Origin: an uncultured Mycoplasmatota bacterium
GTDB taxonomy: Bacteria; Bacillota_I; Bacilli_A; RF39; UBA660
DNA: 64,000 nt
NCBI GenBank assembly: GCA_900553395.1
Contig: USDJ01000006.1
Coordinates: 17,097 to 81,096 of the forward strand
Reading direction: 5' to 3'
In this document: positions 37,895 through 46,357 of the stretch, piece after piece
Layout: each line of letters begins with the position of its first letter
Position numbering within the stretch: position 1 is the first letter of the stretch
Notes under the pieces: model-generated
The model's input: the letters and a program-made list of their open reading frames with translations, nothing else
What the model was told of the DNA's origin: nothing
Database searches by the model: none
Program-made: the position numbers and the translations under genes

Positions 37895-37922
37895 AAAAAT
37901 CTAGATTAACTAGATTTTTTTA
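37893..37922. terminator. Bidirectional terminator between convergent genes
   Basis: An 11-bp stem AAAAAATCTAG / CTAGATTTTTT with a 5-nt loop has T runs in both orientations. The stop of the plus-strand gene touches one side and the stop of the minus-strand gene the other. Confidence 0.88.
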
Positions 37923-38387
37923 GTTGGTTATATATTTGACATATTGTAGCTTTTTTTCTGGATCAGATCTATAAATATATTTTGATGGGTTTTTTAATCC
38001 TTCAGTATTTAAGTCTGGATCAAACATAACCAAAGCCTCTTTTTCCTTAGATGAAATAAATACATCATCTGCTATATCATATAATCCCAAAACTTTAATT
38101 ATTTCTAATATTCCCTTTTCGTGATTATACTCATCATAATATATTAAAATTCTTCCGTCTTTATATGCTATTCTTAAATCACTTAGTTCTAATGGAAATC
38201 TTCCAAGCAAAAGTTTTTTATCTTTCAGATGTAAAACTACATCATAATATTCTTTATTTGATCCCCAAAATCTTTGAGTTGTAACAAAGGCATTTTCACC
38301 TATATTATATATAAATGGAGCCTCGTAAATTACTAACGGGTTATATTCTCCAATATTTGCTTCATTACTATTTAACACATTCTTCAC
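37920..38387 (-). CDS. Unknown soluble protein, possible beta-propeller-like or GH-related fragment
   Basis: The 155 residues have no membrane span or signal. The composition is aromatic and acidic, with short beta-like strands: YNIGENAFVTTQRFW, YYDVVLHLKDKKLLLGRF and AYKDGRILIYYDEY. This pattern suggests a beta-rich fold, but I cannot name a family. It overlaps the end of the upstream GT4 gene by 20 bp, so it is translated with that enzyme and may be an accessory or regulator of it. Its stop abuts the two-way terminator. Confidence 0.65.
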   Translation of the reverse strand: MKNVLNSNEANIGEYNPLVIYEAPFIYNIGENAFVTTQRFWGSNKEYYDVVLHLKDKKLLLGRFPLELSDLRIAYKDGRILIYYDEYNHEKGILEIIKVLGLYDIADDVFISSKEKEALVMFDPDLNTEGLKNPSKYIYRSDPEKKLQYVKYITN

Positions 38388-39384
38388 CTTTCAATACAGA
38401 TTCATATATGCTAATAAGTTTCTTGCCAACATCCTTTATATCTCTTTTTAATGCCACTTTATATCCTTCCTCTGTTAAATCTGGAAGTTTATGTTCAAGT
38501 ATTTTTTTTATTTTATCTTCGAATTCATCTAAATCTTTTGCCTTATATACATTAACTCCATCTTCAAGCCAAATAGAAAATACTGGTATATCCCTTATTA
38601 AGGCTGGTATTTTTGCAGCACATGCTTCTATTATAGGTATGCCTTCTGTTTCTTCAAGCGTTGGAAACAAATATAAATCACATCCACTATAGGCACCTCT
38701 TAGTACACTTGGCTCCACATATCCAGCAAAGACTAAGTTTGGCAATTTAGTCGTAACAGCTTTCCTTATTTTTAATGGACTTGCTGCAAGTGGTGAATAG
38801 CCAAACCATATAAATTTATATTGTGGAAGCCTCTTAGCTAGCTCTACAAAATCTAAGATGCCTTTTCTTTCTATGTATAAGCCTACTCCCATAATAATTT
38901 TATCACTTTTTTTATAGCCAAATTTTTCTCTAAATTCTTTCCCTAATTCATCATTATGTTCAAAGAACTTAACATTAATACCATTACTTATATCAGTAAT
39001 AGGTTTTTTTATACCATAATTTTCTAGTAGTTTCTTTGAATATGGCGTAGGGGTTAATATATGGTCACCAAGTGAGTAGCATTTAATTAGCCATTTTTTA
39101 AAAATAGGAGCCACTTGATTAGAAAGTACAAATGAATTTCTGAAATCTTCTTCCGTTGAATGAGCATGATACACTACTTTTTTTCCCATCTTTCTAGCCT
39201 TTTTAGCTAAATTATATGACTTTGGTCCATAAAAATTTATATGTACAATATCGTAATCATCATTAGGATCGGTAGTATACGGAATATTATTTTCCTTTAA
39301 AGCATTCATTTGATGTTTAATCGCTTTACCCAAACCACTTTTACCAATCATTTTTTCATTTTCTGTATATAACAATACTTTCAC
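38368..39384 (-). CDS. Family 4 glycosyltransferase
   Basis: The 338 residues start at the GTG at 39384, 5 bases after TTGGTGAT; a longer frame reaches upstream without a ribosome site. GT-B features are VLLYTENEKMIGKSGLGKAI, VYHAHSTEEDF, ISNGINVKFF, GLYIERKGILDFVEL and FPTLEETEGIPIIEACA. The short acceptor domain resembles glycosyltransferases acting on diacylglycerol or another lipid, but that is inference. It lies apart from the tagO operon, downstream of ylmC, and overlaps the 155-aa gene. Confidence 0.88.
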   Translation of the reverse strand: MKVLLYTENEKMIGKSGLGKAIKHQMNALKENNIPYTTDPNDDYDIVHINFYGPKSYNLAKKARKMGKKVVYHAHSTEEDFRNSFVLSNQVAPIFKKWLIKCYSLGDHILTPTPYSKKLLENYGIKKPITDISNGINVKFFEHNDELGKEFREKFGYKKSDKIIMGVGLYIERKGILDFVELAKRLPQYKFIWFGYSPLAASPLKIRKAVTTKLPNLVFAGYVEPSVLRGAYSGCDLYLFPTLEETEGIPIIEACAAKIPALIRDIPVFSIWLEDGVNVYKAKDLDEFEDKIKKILEHKLPDLTEEGYKVALKRDIKDVGKKLISIYESVLKGEECVK

Positions 39385-39418
39385 TTGAATCACCAACTTA
39401 ATTATAGCATAAAACATT

Positions 39419-39649
39419 TTAATACACAATATTTACAAGTATTACATCTTCACCTATTTTTTCTATTTGATCCCATTTTATATTAACCTCTTTTTTGTTA
39501 GTAAAAAATGATATGATAAATCTTCTTTTTTCTACTATCAGTCCTATAGCTTTACCTGATTCATCTATACTCATATCTATTATATTTCCTATGTTTTTAC
39601 CATCCAAAAGATTTATTACTGTTTTATTTTGCAAATCAGAAAGCCTCAT
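39419..39649 (-). CDS. ylmC: YlmC/YmxH family PRC-barrel protein
   Basis: The 76 residues match the small PRC-barrel family of sporulating Bacillota: MRLSDLQNKTVINLLDGKNIG, then a second half with VNIKWDQIEKIGEDVILV. In Bacillus and Clostridium the gene follows sigG near ftsAZ. The precise role is unknown even in model species. Here it keeps that position except for a lipid-kinase relic between it and sigG. The ATG has a TTGGTGATATC site. Confidence 0.9.
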   Translation of the reverse strand: MRLSDLQNKTVINLLDGKNIGNIIDMSIDESGKAIGLIVEKRRFIISFFTNKKEVNIKWDQIEKIGEDVILVNIVY

Positions 39650-39677
39650 GATATCACCAATATATTATATGATTAAA

Positions 39678-40145
39678 CTAGTCAGATGTCCCTAGTTTCA
39701 ATATTTTTTTTAAATATAACATTTTATTTATAACGAGTTCTTCATTTTGCCTTATCTTAAGTCCTTGCTTTTGAAGTGAAAAAGAAAAATGTGTATCTTT
39801 AATTATTTCACCATCAACATTACACAAGTCAATAGCATTATAATCTTCACCTTGTAAACTTTTATAAAAATCATTACCACTGCCAACAGGCACCACTGAT
39901 AGCATTGCATCGCTCTTAGCTATTCCATTTACAATTTCAGTTAATGTGACATCACCACCTACACTATAAATTATAGTATTTTTATCTCGATGTAACGAAG
40001 CAAATCTAGTTGCATCTCCACTTTTTAATGTATAATAAATTTTATAGTCTAAGCGTAATTCTCTACAATACTCCTCTATTGCTTTTCCAGCAGATAAACC
40101 TTTACCACAGCCTGAAATAGGATTAACTATAAAAACATATTTCAT
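39678..40145 (-). pseudogene. Truncated diacylglycerol/sphingosine kinase-like relic
   Basis: The 155 residues start at an ATG at 40145 and match only the N-terminal half of the DAGK catalytic fold: KYVFIVNPISGCGKG, then GGDVTLTEIVNG and VPVGSGNDF. The family motif GGDGT reads GGDVT, a Gly-to-Val change in the nucleotide loop. The C-terminal half, about 140 residues in normal family members, is missing; the frame stops 28 bases before ylmC with no room for it. It is probably inactive. It sits between sigG and ylmC, which are normally adjacent. A translated but non-catalytic protein remains possible. Confidence 0.75.
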
Positions 40146-40182
40146 ATAATCATCAAGGTAATTACAACATATAAGTTTAATT

Positions 40183-40959
40183 TTAAACAATATTATTTTT
40201 TATATTACTCAAGGCACTTTTTTCTAGTCTTGAAATTTGTGCTTGAGATATTCCAAGTTCCTCAGATAGTTCCATTTGTGTTTTACCAGTTAAATATCTC
40301 TCTATTATGATAAATTTTTCTTTATCTTTCAATTTTTTTATTGCTTCCTTTAAAGCAATTCTATCATCTATTTGCTTCATTTTACTAGCCTTATCTTCTA
40401 TTTGATCTGATAAATATATAGTATCTCCACCATCATTATAAATAGGCTCAGATATACTTATAGTCTCTTTCATACTATCTAGTGCATTGCTAACATCAAA
40501 TTCTGACATATTCATTTTACTCGCAATCTCTCTAACACTCGGCTCACGGCTTAATTCATTAGTTAATTCTTCCTTTACTATTAACGCATGGTATGCTATA
40601 TCTTTTATACTACGAGCTATGCGTATGCTTGAATTATCTCTCAAATATCTTTTTACCTCGCCTAATATCATAGGTACAGCATACGTTGAAAATTTCACAT
40701 CAAAACTAAGATCAAAATTATCTATAGCCTTAATTAATCCTATGCAACCAACTTGAAACAAATCATCCATATTGTCAGTGCGATTATTATATTTTCTAAG
40801 TATACTTAAAACCAACTTTAGATTACCATTAACCAAGTCTTCTTTAGCAAATATGTCTCCTTCCTTATACTTTCTAAATAAGTTAGTCATTTCCTCATTC
40901 GTTAAAACTTTTAAATTCGCAGTATTCACGCCACATATTTCAACTTTATGACGTGCCAT
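40183..40959 (-). CDS. sigG: Sporulation sigma factor, late forespore type
   Basis: The 258 residues start at the ATG at 40959, after AAAGGAGATATT. MARHKVEICGVNTANLKVL is the N-terminal signature of sigma-G, and the length fits the usual 260. Region 2 is DLFQVGCIGLIKAIDNFD, with KFSTYAVPMILGEVKRYLRDN for DNA melting. Region 4 ends in TQMELSEELGISQAQISRLEKSAL. It directs late forespore genes. It follows fhs with a terminator between them, so it has its own promoter, but no clear sigma-F or sigma-G site is visible. Confidence 0.95.
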   Translation of the reverse strand: MARHKVEICGVNTANLKVLTNEEMTNLFRKYKEGDIFAKEDLVNGNLKLVLSILRKYNNRTDNMDDLFQVGCIGLIKAIDNFDLSFDVKFSTYAVPMILGEVKRYLRDNSSIRIARSIKDIAYHALIVKEELTNELSREPSVREIASKMNMSEFDVSNALDSMKETISISEPIYNDGGDTIYLSDQIEDKASKMKQIDDRIALKEAIKKLKDKEKFIIIERYLTGKTQMELSEELGISQAQISRLEKSALSNIKNNIV

Positions 40960-41056
40960 AATATCTCCTTTCAAAAATATTTTGAACAATAAGGAGATAT
41001 TTTAAACAATTTAAATAAAAATAATATATCTACATTATGTAATTTGTTTTTTAAAT

Positions 41057-41100
41057 CAAAAAAGACTTATCTTTAGTTAATACTAAAAACAAGTCTTATT
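41057..41100 (-). terminator. Intrinsic terminator after fhs
   Basis: A stem AAGACTT / AAGTCTT extended by ACTAAA pairings is followed by TTTTTTG on the minus strand, immediately upstream of the sigG leader. Confidence 0.75.
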
Positions 41101-41109
41101 ATATAGAAT

Positions 41110-42720
41110 TTAAAATAATCCTTCTATATTATTATTTTTATCAATTTTCATGTTTAAATATGCAGCATTTTTTCCTAGACCTGGCATAGTCATAATATTA
41201 CCCATCATAACTACTATAAATCCAGCTCCACTCGAAATCTTTATGTCAGTTACCGTCATATCAAAATTTTCTGGAGCTCCTAATAGTTTAGGATTATCTG
41301 AAAATGAATATTGAGTTTTAGCAATGCATATAGGATATTTATCTAAGTTATTTTTCTCTATTAAAGCTATCTTTTCCTTAATATCATCATTTATAATAAC
41401 ATTACGTGCTCTATAGATTTCTTTTGAAACTTTATTTATTTTATCTATTATACTATCACTATAATTATATAAAGGTTTATAATCTATATCATTATCGCAG
41501 ATTTTAACAATTTCTTTTGCTAATTCTTTAGCACCTTTACTTCCATCTTTATATGATGTAGAAACTATTGCTTTATATCCTAAATCTTCAACATGATTTA
41601 TTATATATGATATGTCTTGTTGAGTATCTGAATCAAACTTGTTTATACATATCACAATATTTTTTGTATATTTACTAATATTTTCTATATGTCTATCTAA
41701 GTTTGAAATTCCAGAACTAAGAGAACCATCACCATTATATTTTAATGCTCTAACAGTGGCATTAATAACAACGCAATTTGGTTTAATATTAGCTTCTTGA
41801 CATTTTATGTCTAAAAATTTTTCAGCACCTAAATCTGCACCAAATCCTGCTTCAGTAACAACATAATCGCATAAACTAAGACCAAGCTTGGTTGCAATTA
41901 TTGAATTGCATCCGTGTGCTATATTAGCAAATGGACCACCGTGTATTAATGCAGGATTATTTTCTAAAGTTTGAACTAGATTAGGTTTCATAGCATCTTT
42001 TAATAGGATTGCTATTGCTTGAACACAATTAAGTTCTCTAGCAAATATCATTTTATTGTCTTTAGTGTATCCGATTAAAATATTACCTATTCTATTTTTT
42101 AAATCCTCTATATCACTAGCAAGACATAATATCGCCATGATTTCGCTTGCTACTGTAATATTATAATGATCAACTCTTTCTAAACCTTTGTTATCGTATT
42201 TGATAACAACATTTCTAAGAGCTCTATCATTTAAATCAATACATCTATTAAATACAACTTTGTCAATTCCAAGTAAGTTACCTTGATATATGTGATTATC
42301 TATAATAGCACATAATAAATTGTTTGCAAGTTCTATTGCGTGGATATCTCCAGTAAAATGTAAGTTAATATCTTCCATTGGGACAACTTGTGAATATCCT
42401 CCACCAGTGGCGCCTCCTTTTATTCCAAAGACCGGTCCTAGTGATGGTTCACGCAATACTACTATACTATTTTTACCTATTGCTCTTAGAGCGTCATTTA
42501 TACCAATACTCATAGTTGTTTTACCTTCACCATATGGAGTAGGATTAATAGAAGTAACTAATATAAGCTTGCTACCAGCTTTTTGATTTAAATTTTTAAT
42601 ATTTATCTTAGCCTTATATTTTCCGTAGCACTCCAAGTCTTCACTATCAATATTTAATTTATTTGCTACTTCTTCTATATCTAATAATCTGCACTCTTTA
42701 CTAATTTCAATATCAGTCAT
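41110..42720 (-). CDS. fhs: Formate-tetrahydrofolate ligase
   Basis: This enzyme makes 10-formyl-THF from formate, THF and ATP for purine and fMet synthesis. The 536 residues are a little shorter than the usual 556. The P-loop-like TPYGEGKTTMSIG is followed by LREPSLGPVFGIKGGATGGGYSQV and the NINLHFTGDIHAI-type stretch. The ATG at 42720 is chosen because GGGTGATAAT precedes it. It has its own promoter and terminator, so it is a single-gene unit placed between the unknown 319-aa gene and sigG. Confidence 0.97.
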   Translation of the reverse strand: MTDIEISKECRLLDIEEVANKLNIDSEDLECYGKYKAKINIKNLNQKAGSKLILVTSINPTPYGEGKTTMSIGINDALRAIGKNSIVVLREPSLGPVFGIKGGATGGGYSQVVPMEDINLHFTGDIHAIELANNLLCAIIDNHIYQGNLLGIDKVVFNRCIDLNDRALRNVVIKYDNKGLERVDHYNITVASEIMAILCLASDIEDLKNRIGNILIGYTKDNKMIFARELNCVQAIAILLKDAMKPNLVQTLENNPALIHGGPFANIAHGCNSIIATKLGLSLCDYVVTEAGFGADLGAEKFLDIKCQEANIKPNCVVINATVRALKYNGDGSLSSGISNLDRHIENISKYTKNIVICINKFDSDTQQDISYIINHVEDLGYKAIVSTSYKDGSKGAKELAKEIVKICDNDIDYKPLYNYSDSIIDKINKVSKEIYRARNVIINDDIKEKIALIEKNNLDKYPICIAKTQYSFSDNPKLLGAPENFDMTVTDIKISSGAGFIVVMMGNIMTMPGLGKNAAYLNMKIDKNNNIEGLF

Positions 42721-42736
42721 ATTATCACCCTTAATA

Positions 42737-42765
42737 ACTATATCATAAACTAAAATTTTAGTAAA
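42737..42765 (-). promoter_or_regulatory. Sigma-A promoter for fhs
   Basis: On the minus strand, -35 TTTACT (42760-42765), a 17-bp spacer and -10 TATAGT (42737-42742) precede the fhs start by about 17 bases. No THF or purine riboswitch fold was seen in the short leader. Confidence 0.6.
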
Positions 42766-42812
42766 CAATTTAATTATATATACACATCTGCAAATTCTAT
42801 TTTTATAGCTAC

Positions 42813-42840
42813 TAAAAGACACCATGAAAGGTGTCTTTTA
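42813..42840 (-). terminator. Strong intrinsic terminator after the 319-aa gene
   Basis: An 11-bp stem TAAAAGACACC / GGTGTCTTTTA with a 6-nt loop ends in a TTTTA tract on the minus strand. Confidence 0.85.
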
Positions 42841-42854
42841 CAATCTAACAATTA

Positions 42855-43814
42855 TCACTTTCTATATTTTATTGCTTTAAAAAGTTTAATGGGGTTTACT
42901 GCACCTTGATCTGAACTTTCAAGTTCCGTTATCAATTTACTAATCATGTTATTACCATCATCTTTATTTATCAATTCACGGCATTTAGCCTGTGCAGCAT
43001 CAGTAGTTGTGCAACTACATATTTCTTGTATACTTGGTAAAATAAATTCTGGATCTTGAGAAGAAATATTAATCAAAAAATCATAAGCATATTCGGCTAT
43101 CTGCCATTTCTTCGAATGAGAAATGATTTTTGCGCATTCTAATGATATTCCCAAACTGACAAGAGCTTTATTACATAATACCTTACTAGTAAAACTAGAA
43201 ATTTTAATATCTTCAATAGCAAAAATCAATTTTAAAAGTTCAAATAATTCGTAATTACCAGAATATGGAAAATTACTTAAAATATAATTAGTAATTGGTA
43301 ACATATTATAACTTCTCGAACTAACAAATTCTAATACTTTAAAAGTGATTCCTTCGTTAAGTAAATACTCATGGCTTAAAAGGATATATAACTCTAGAGC
43401 AGTTTTTTCAGTTCCACAAAAATTCATAAACTCTATCGCCTTCTTTGCTATACCAGCTTTCAAAATTTTACTATTTGTTAAAATTTGATACGAATATTTC
43501 GCAATAAAATTGTGCTTAGAACTGTTTATTAACTCTGCCATTTCTATTGAACTGCCATTCATTATAGCTTGCTTATTTGTAAGCATTAAATAAGTTTCCT
43601 TAAATCTCATTTTTTTTAAAACTCCTAATGCTTCTATTGCCTTGGTATCGTCAGAATAACAATCAATAATTATCATTGACATTTCAAAGGTTCCAGATGT
43701 TACTAGACTTTCTAATAATGCATCACTTCTTTTTAATACTCTTTCCATAGTATTCATATCAATATTAAATTTTTTAAAACAACCTAGTAATATAATAGCC
43801 GTTTCTCTTTTCAT
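42855..43814 (-). CDS. Unknown all-helical repeat protein in the ftsZ-sigG interval
   Basis: I do not recognise the family of this 319-residue protein. It has no membrane span. Short amphipathic helices of about 30-40 residues repeat along its length. Phrases such as KHNFIAKYSYQILTN, KKWQIAEYAYDFLIN and KRSDALLESLVTS occur at similar phase, which points to a HEAT/ARM-like solenoid and so to protein binding. It has its own promoter and strong terminator. In Bacillus and Clostridium the space after ftsZ holds spoIIGA-sigE; here it holds this gene and fhs. Confidence 0.75.
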   Translation of the reverse strand: MKRETAIILLGCFKKFNIDMNTMERVLKRSDALLESLVTSGTFEMSMIIIDCYSDDTKAIEALGVLKKMRFKETYLMLTNKQAIMNGSSIEMAELINSSKHNFIAKYSYQILTNSKILKAGIAKKAIEFMNFCGTEKTALELYILLSHEYLLNEGITFKVLEFVSSRSYNMLPITNYILSNFPYSGNYELFELLKLIFAIEDIKISSFTSKVLCNKALVSLGISLECAKIISHSKKWQIAEYAYDFLINISSQDPEFILPSIQEICSCTTTDAAQAKCRELINKDDGNNMISKLITELESSDQGAVNPIKLFKAIKYRK

Positions 43815-43836
43815 AAATACGCCTCACTGACACGAT

Positions 43837-43865
43837 ATGTTATCAGAATTCAAGAAAAAAGTCAA
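43837..43865 (-). promoter_or_regulatory. Sigma-A promoter for the 319-aa gene
   Basis: On the minus strand, -35 TTGACT (43860-43865), a 17-bp spacer and -10 TAACAT (43837-43842) precede the start by 22 bases. Confidence 0.6.
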
Positions 43866-43893
43866 ATAAAATGGATATAGTTAATATATTCTT

Positions 43894-43923
43894 TGAAAAA
43901 AAATTGACCAAAGTCAATTTTTA
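43894..43923 (-). terminator. Intrinsic terminator after ftsZ
   Basis: Stem AAATTGAC / GTCAATTT with a 4-nt loop is followed by a long T run on the minus strand. The ftsZ TAA stop touches the 5' arm. Confidence 0.85.
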
Positions 43924-44985
43924 GAAGCTTCCTCTTCTTCTTAAGAAAGAAGGAATTATATCATCATTATCATCATCTGAATCGCTATTGCTAAATGATG
44001 GTGTTGCTTGAGTATTATTTAATACTTTTTCTTCTTTATCATCATCAAATCCCGTAGCTATTACAGTTACAATTATTTCATCATTTAGATTTTCATTAAT
44101 AACTGCTCCAAATATAGTATTCATATCAGTTTTAGCACTTTCTCTAATAACCTCAGCAGCTTCTTCTACTTCAAATAAAGTTAAATTGTTTCCACCAGTG
44201 ACATTAATTATAGCATCTGTAGCTCCATCTATACTAGTTTCAAGAAGCGGACTTGATATTGCTTGCTTAGCAGCTTCAGTAGCCCTATTTTCTCCAACTC
44301 CTATACCTATACCTATAAGAGCTTTACCACGTTTTTCCATAACTGTTTTAACATCTGCAAAGTCAAGATTTATTAATCCAGCTACTGCAATTAAATCAGA
44401 TATAGATTGTACACCACGTCTTAAAACGTTATCTACTTCTTTAAATGACTCCAAAAGTGGAGTTGACTTATCTATTATTTCTCTTAACTTATCATTTGGA
44501 ATAACAATTAATGTATCTACATTCTTTTTTAATTCTTCAAGACCAATTATTGCCTGATCCATTCTTTTTTTACCTTCGAATGAAAATGGCTTTGTAACTA
44601 TTCCAACTGTAAGTGCTCCAAGCTCTTGTGCAATATTAGCTATAACAGGAGCTGCACCAGTACCAGTTCCTCCGCCCATTCCACAAGTAACAAATACCAT
44701 ATCTGCTCCAGATAAAGCCTCTTCTAATTCTTTTTTGCTTTCAAGAGCTGCTTCTCTACCTACTTCAGGTTTTGCACCAGCACCTCTTCCACCAGTTAAA
44801 TTCTCTCCTATTTGAATCTTAGTTGGTGCTTTAGAACAATTTAATACTTGTAAATCTGTGTTAGCTACTATAAACTCAACGCCTTTAACTCCCGATTCTA
44901 TCATTCTATTAACGGCATTGTTTCCACCACCACCAACACCAATAACTTTTATCTTAGCAACTTGGTCCATTTCTAATCCAAACAT
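43921..44985 (-). CDS. ftsZ: Cell division protein FtsZ
   Basis: This tubulin-like GTPase forms the Z ring. The 354 residues include [18 protein letters not shown], the GTP signature [15 protein letters not shown], and the T7-loop stretch [11 protein letters not shown]. An acidic linker of about 35 residues leads to the C-terminal peptide [14 protein letters not shown] that binds FtsA and other partners. It starts 11 bp after ftsA and is transcribed with it. The terminator follows directly. Confidence 0.98.
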   Translation of the reverse strand: MFGLEMDQVAKIKVIGVGGGGNNAVNRMIESGVKGVEFIVANTDLQVLNCSKAPTKIQIGENLTGGRGAGAKPEVGREAALESKKELEEALSGADMVFVTCGMGGGTGTGAAPVIANIAQELGALTVGIVTKPFSFEGKKRMDQAIIGLEELKKNVDTLIVIPNDKLREIIDKSTPLLESFKEVDNVLRRGVQSISDLIAVAGLINLDFADVKTVMEKRGKALIGIGIGVGENRATEAAKQAISSPLLETSIDGATDAIINVTGGNNLTLFEVEEAAEVIRESAKTDMNTIFGAVINENLNDEIIVTVIATGFDDDKEEKVLNNTQATPSFSNSDSDDDNDDIIPSFLRRRGSF

Positions 44986-44996
44986 AATTTCCTCCT

Positions 44997-46244
44997 CTAT
45001 TCGCTAAAGAAAAATCCAAAAATTTTTCCAAGCATTGAATCTGATGCATTTAATTTTTTATTAGCAACAGAAGACATTTGATATGCTTCATTATCACTAA
45101 CCATACTATAATCTAAATCTTTTAGTTTTAACTTCCCTATAAAGTATATTAAATTACCTATACAAGATGAATAAATATTATCCCTTATTCCAAGCATTTT
45201 TACATTACCTATATTAGCATTTTCTCCAAATACGTCGTTAACGACATATTCAAATCCCGGCATATTGCTCGTACCACCTGTAATTATAATATAATCTATT
45301 TTTTTACTTGTCAATAGATTTATTTCTTTTTTAGCCTCAGTGAGTATTTCCTCTAATTTTTTTTGAACTACTTCAGAAATCTCAAACTGATTAATCTTAA
45401 AATGATCTTCATATGCACTTTTTACTTCTACAATATCATTTGTACTAGCATTCTTTTTGTGAGCTAAAGCAAATTTTAATTTTAGTCTTAAAGATGTCGG
45501 TAAATCGACTTTATATGTATATGATATATCACTATCTACATTTCTTCCACCCAGGTTTATTATACTGCTTTTAACTAAAATACTCTTATTATATAAAGAT
45601 ACATTCGTTATATCACTACCTATATTAATTATTGCCCCTGTCTTATCTTCAAAATTTCTATTATTGAATGAATACAAATCTCCTATATTGTTTAAAGATA
45701 TATCCACAACTTCTAGTCCAATGCTTTCAAGTAATCCTATTACAGAATAAACATTTTTCTTAGGTGTTGTAACAAGTACAGCACGGCAACCTAAAATATT
45801 GGCTTTCATACCTTTTGGATTTTTAATATAAGCATTATTATCAAGGGAATAATCTATAGGTAATATTGTTACCATTTCCCTTAATGTATATGGATTTGAC
45901 TTTAAGGCTGACTCTAGCGATTTAATAATATCCATACTTCTTACTACTTTATCTTGGCCTTGAACTTTAACACTACCATTTATTACAGAATACTCAGCAT
46001 TGAAAGAAGGGACAGAAGTAATAACCTTTCTAATCCTTATATCAAGAGTATCTTCTACTTCTTTTAATGCTTTTTTTATAGATTCAGTAGCTAATTCAAC
46101 ATCAGTAATTAAACCTTTTTTTATTCCTTTAGATTTATGAGATGATGAAGCTAGCAAATTTAATTTATTTTGATATAATTCACAAACTACTATCTTTATA
46201 GAATCAGAACCAATATCAAGACTAGTATAAATGTGCTTCATCAT
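44997..46244 (-). CDS. ftsA: Cell division protein FtsA
   Basis: This actin-like protein anchors FtsZ to the membrane. The 415 residues contain [14 protein letters not shown] (phosphate 1), the 1C subdomain, [12 protein letters not shown] (phosphate 2), [11 protein letters not shown] (adenosine loop) and a C-terminal amphipathic membrane-targeting helix in [13 protein letters not shown]. Two ATGs are adjacent at the start; the first, at 46244, follows AGGAGATGAT. The promoter at 46269-46297 suits an ftsA-ftsZ unit. Confidence 0.96.
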   Translation of the reverse strand: MMKHIYTSLDIGSDSIKIVVCELYQNKLNLLASSSHKSKGIKKGLITDVELATESIKKALKEVEDTLDIRIRKVITSVPSFNAEYSVINGSVKVQGQDKVVRSMDIIKSLESALKSNPYTLREMVTILPIDYSLDNNAYIKNPKGMKANILGCRAVLVTTPKKNVYSVIGLLESIGLEVVDISLNNIGDLYSFNNRNFEDKTGAIINIGSDITNVSLYNKSILVKSSIINLGGRNVDSDISYTYKVDLPTSLRLKLKFALAHKKNASTNDIVEVKSAYEDHFKINQFEISEVVQKKLEEILTEAKKEINLLTSKKIDYIIITGGTSNMPGFEYVVNDVFGENANIGNVKMLGIRDNIYSSCIGNLIYFIGKLKLKDLDYSMVSDNEAYQMSSVANKKLNASDSMLGKIFGFFFSE

Positions 46245-46268
46245 ATCATCTCCTACAATCTATATCCT

Positions 46269-46297
46269 ATTATACTATAAAATAAAAAAAAAGTAAA
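46269..46297 (-). promoter_or_regulatory. Promoter for ftsA-ftsZ overlapping the RNase J terminator
   Basis: On the minus strand, -35 TTTACT (46292-46297), a 17-bp T-rich spacer and a perfect -10 TATAAT (46269-46274). The -35 uses the distal arm of the upstream terminator stem. Confidence 0.65.
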
Positions 46298-46309
46298 AAC
46301 TTTTTTACC
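46283..46309 (-). terminator. Intrinsic terminator after the RNase J gene
   Basis: Stem GTAAAAA / TTTTTAC followed by nine T residues on the minus strand, about 50 bases past the RNase J stop. Confidence 0.7.
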
Positions 46310-46357
46310 TTTTCTCAAATTTAATGATAAATTATCACTATTAGTCCAATAAACAGA

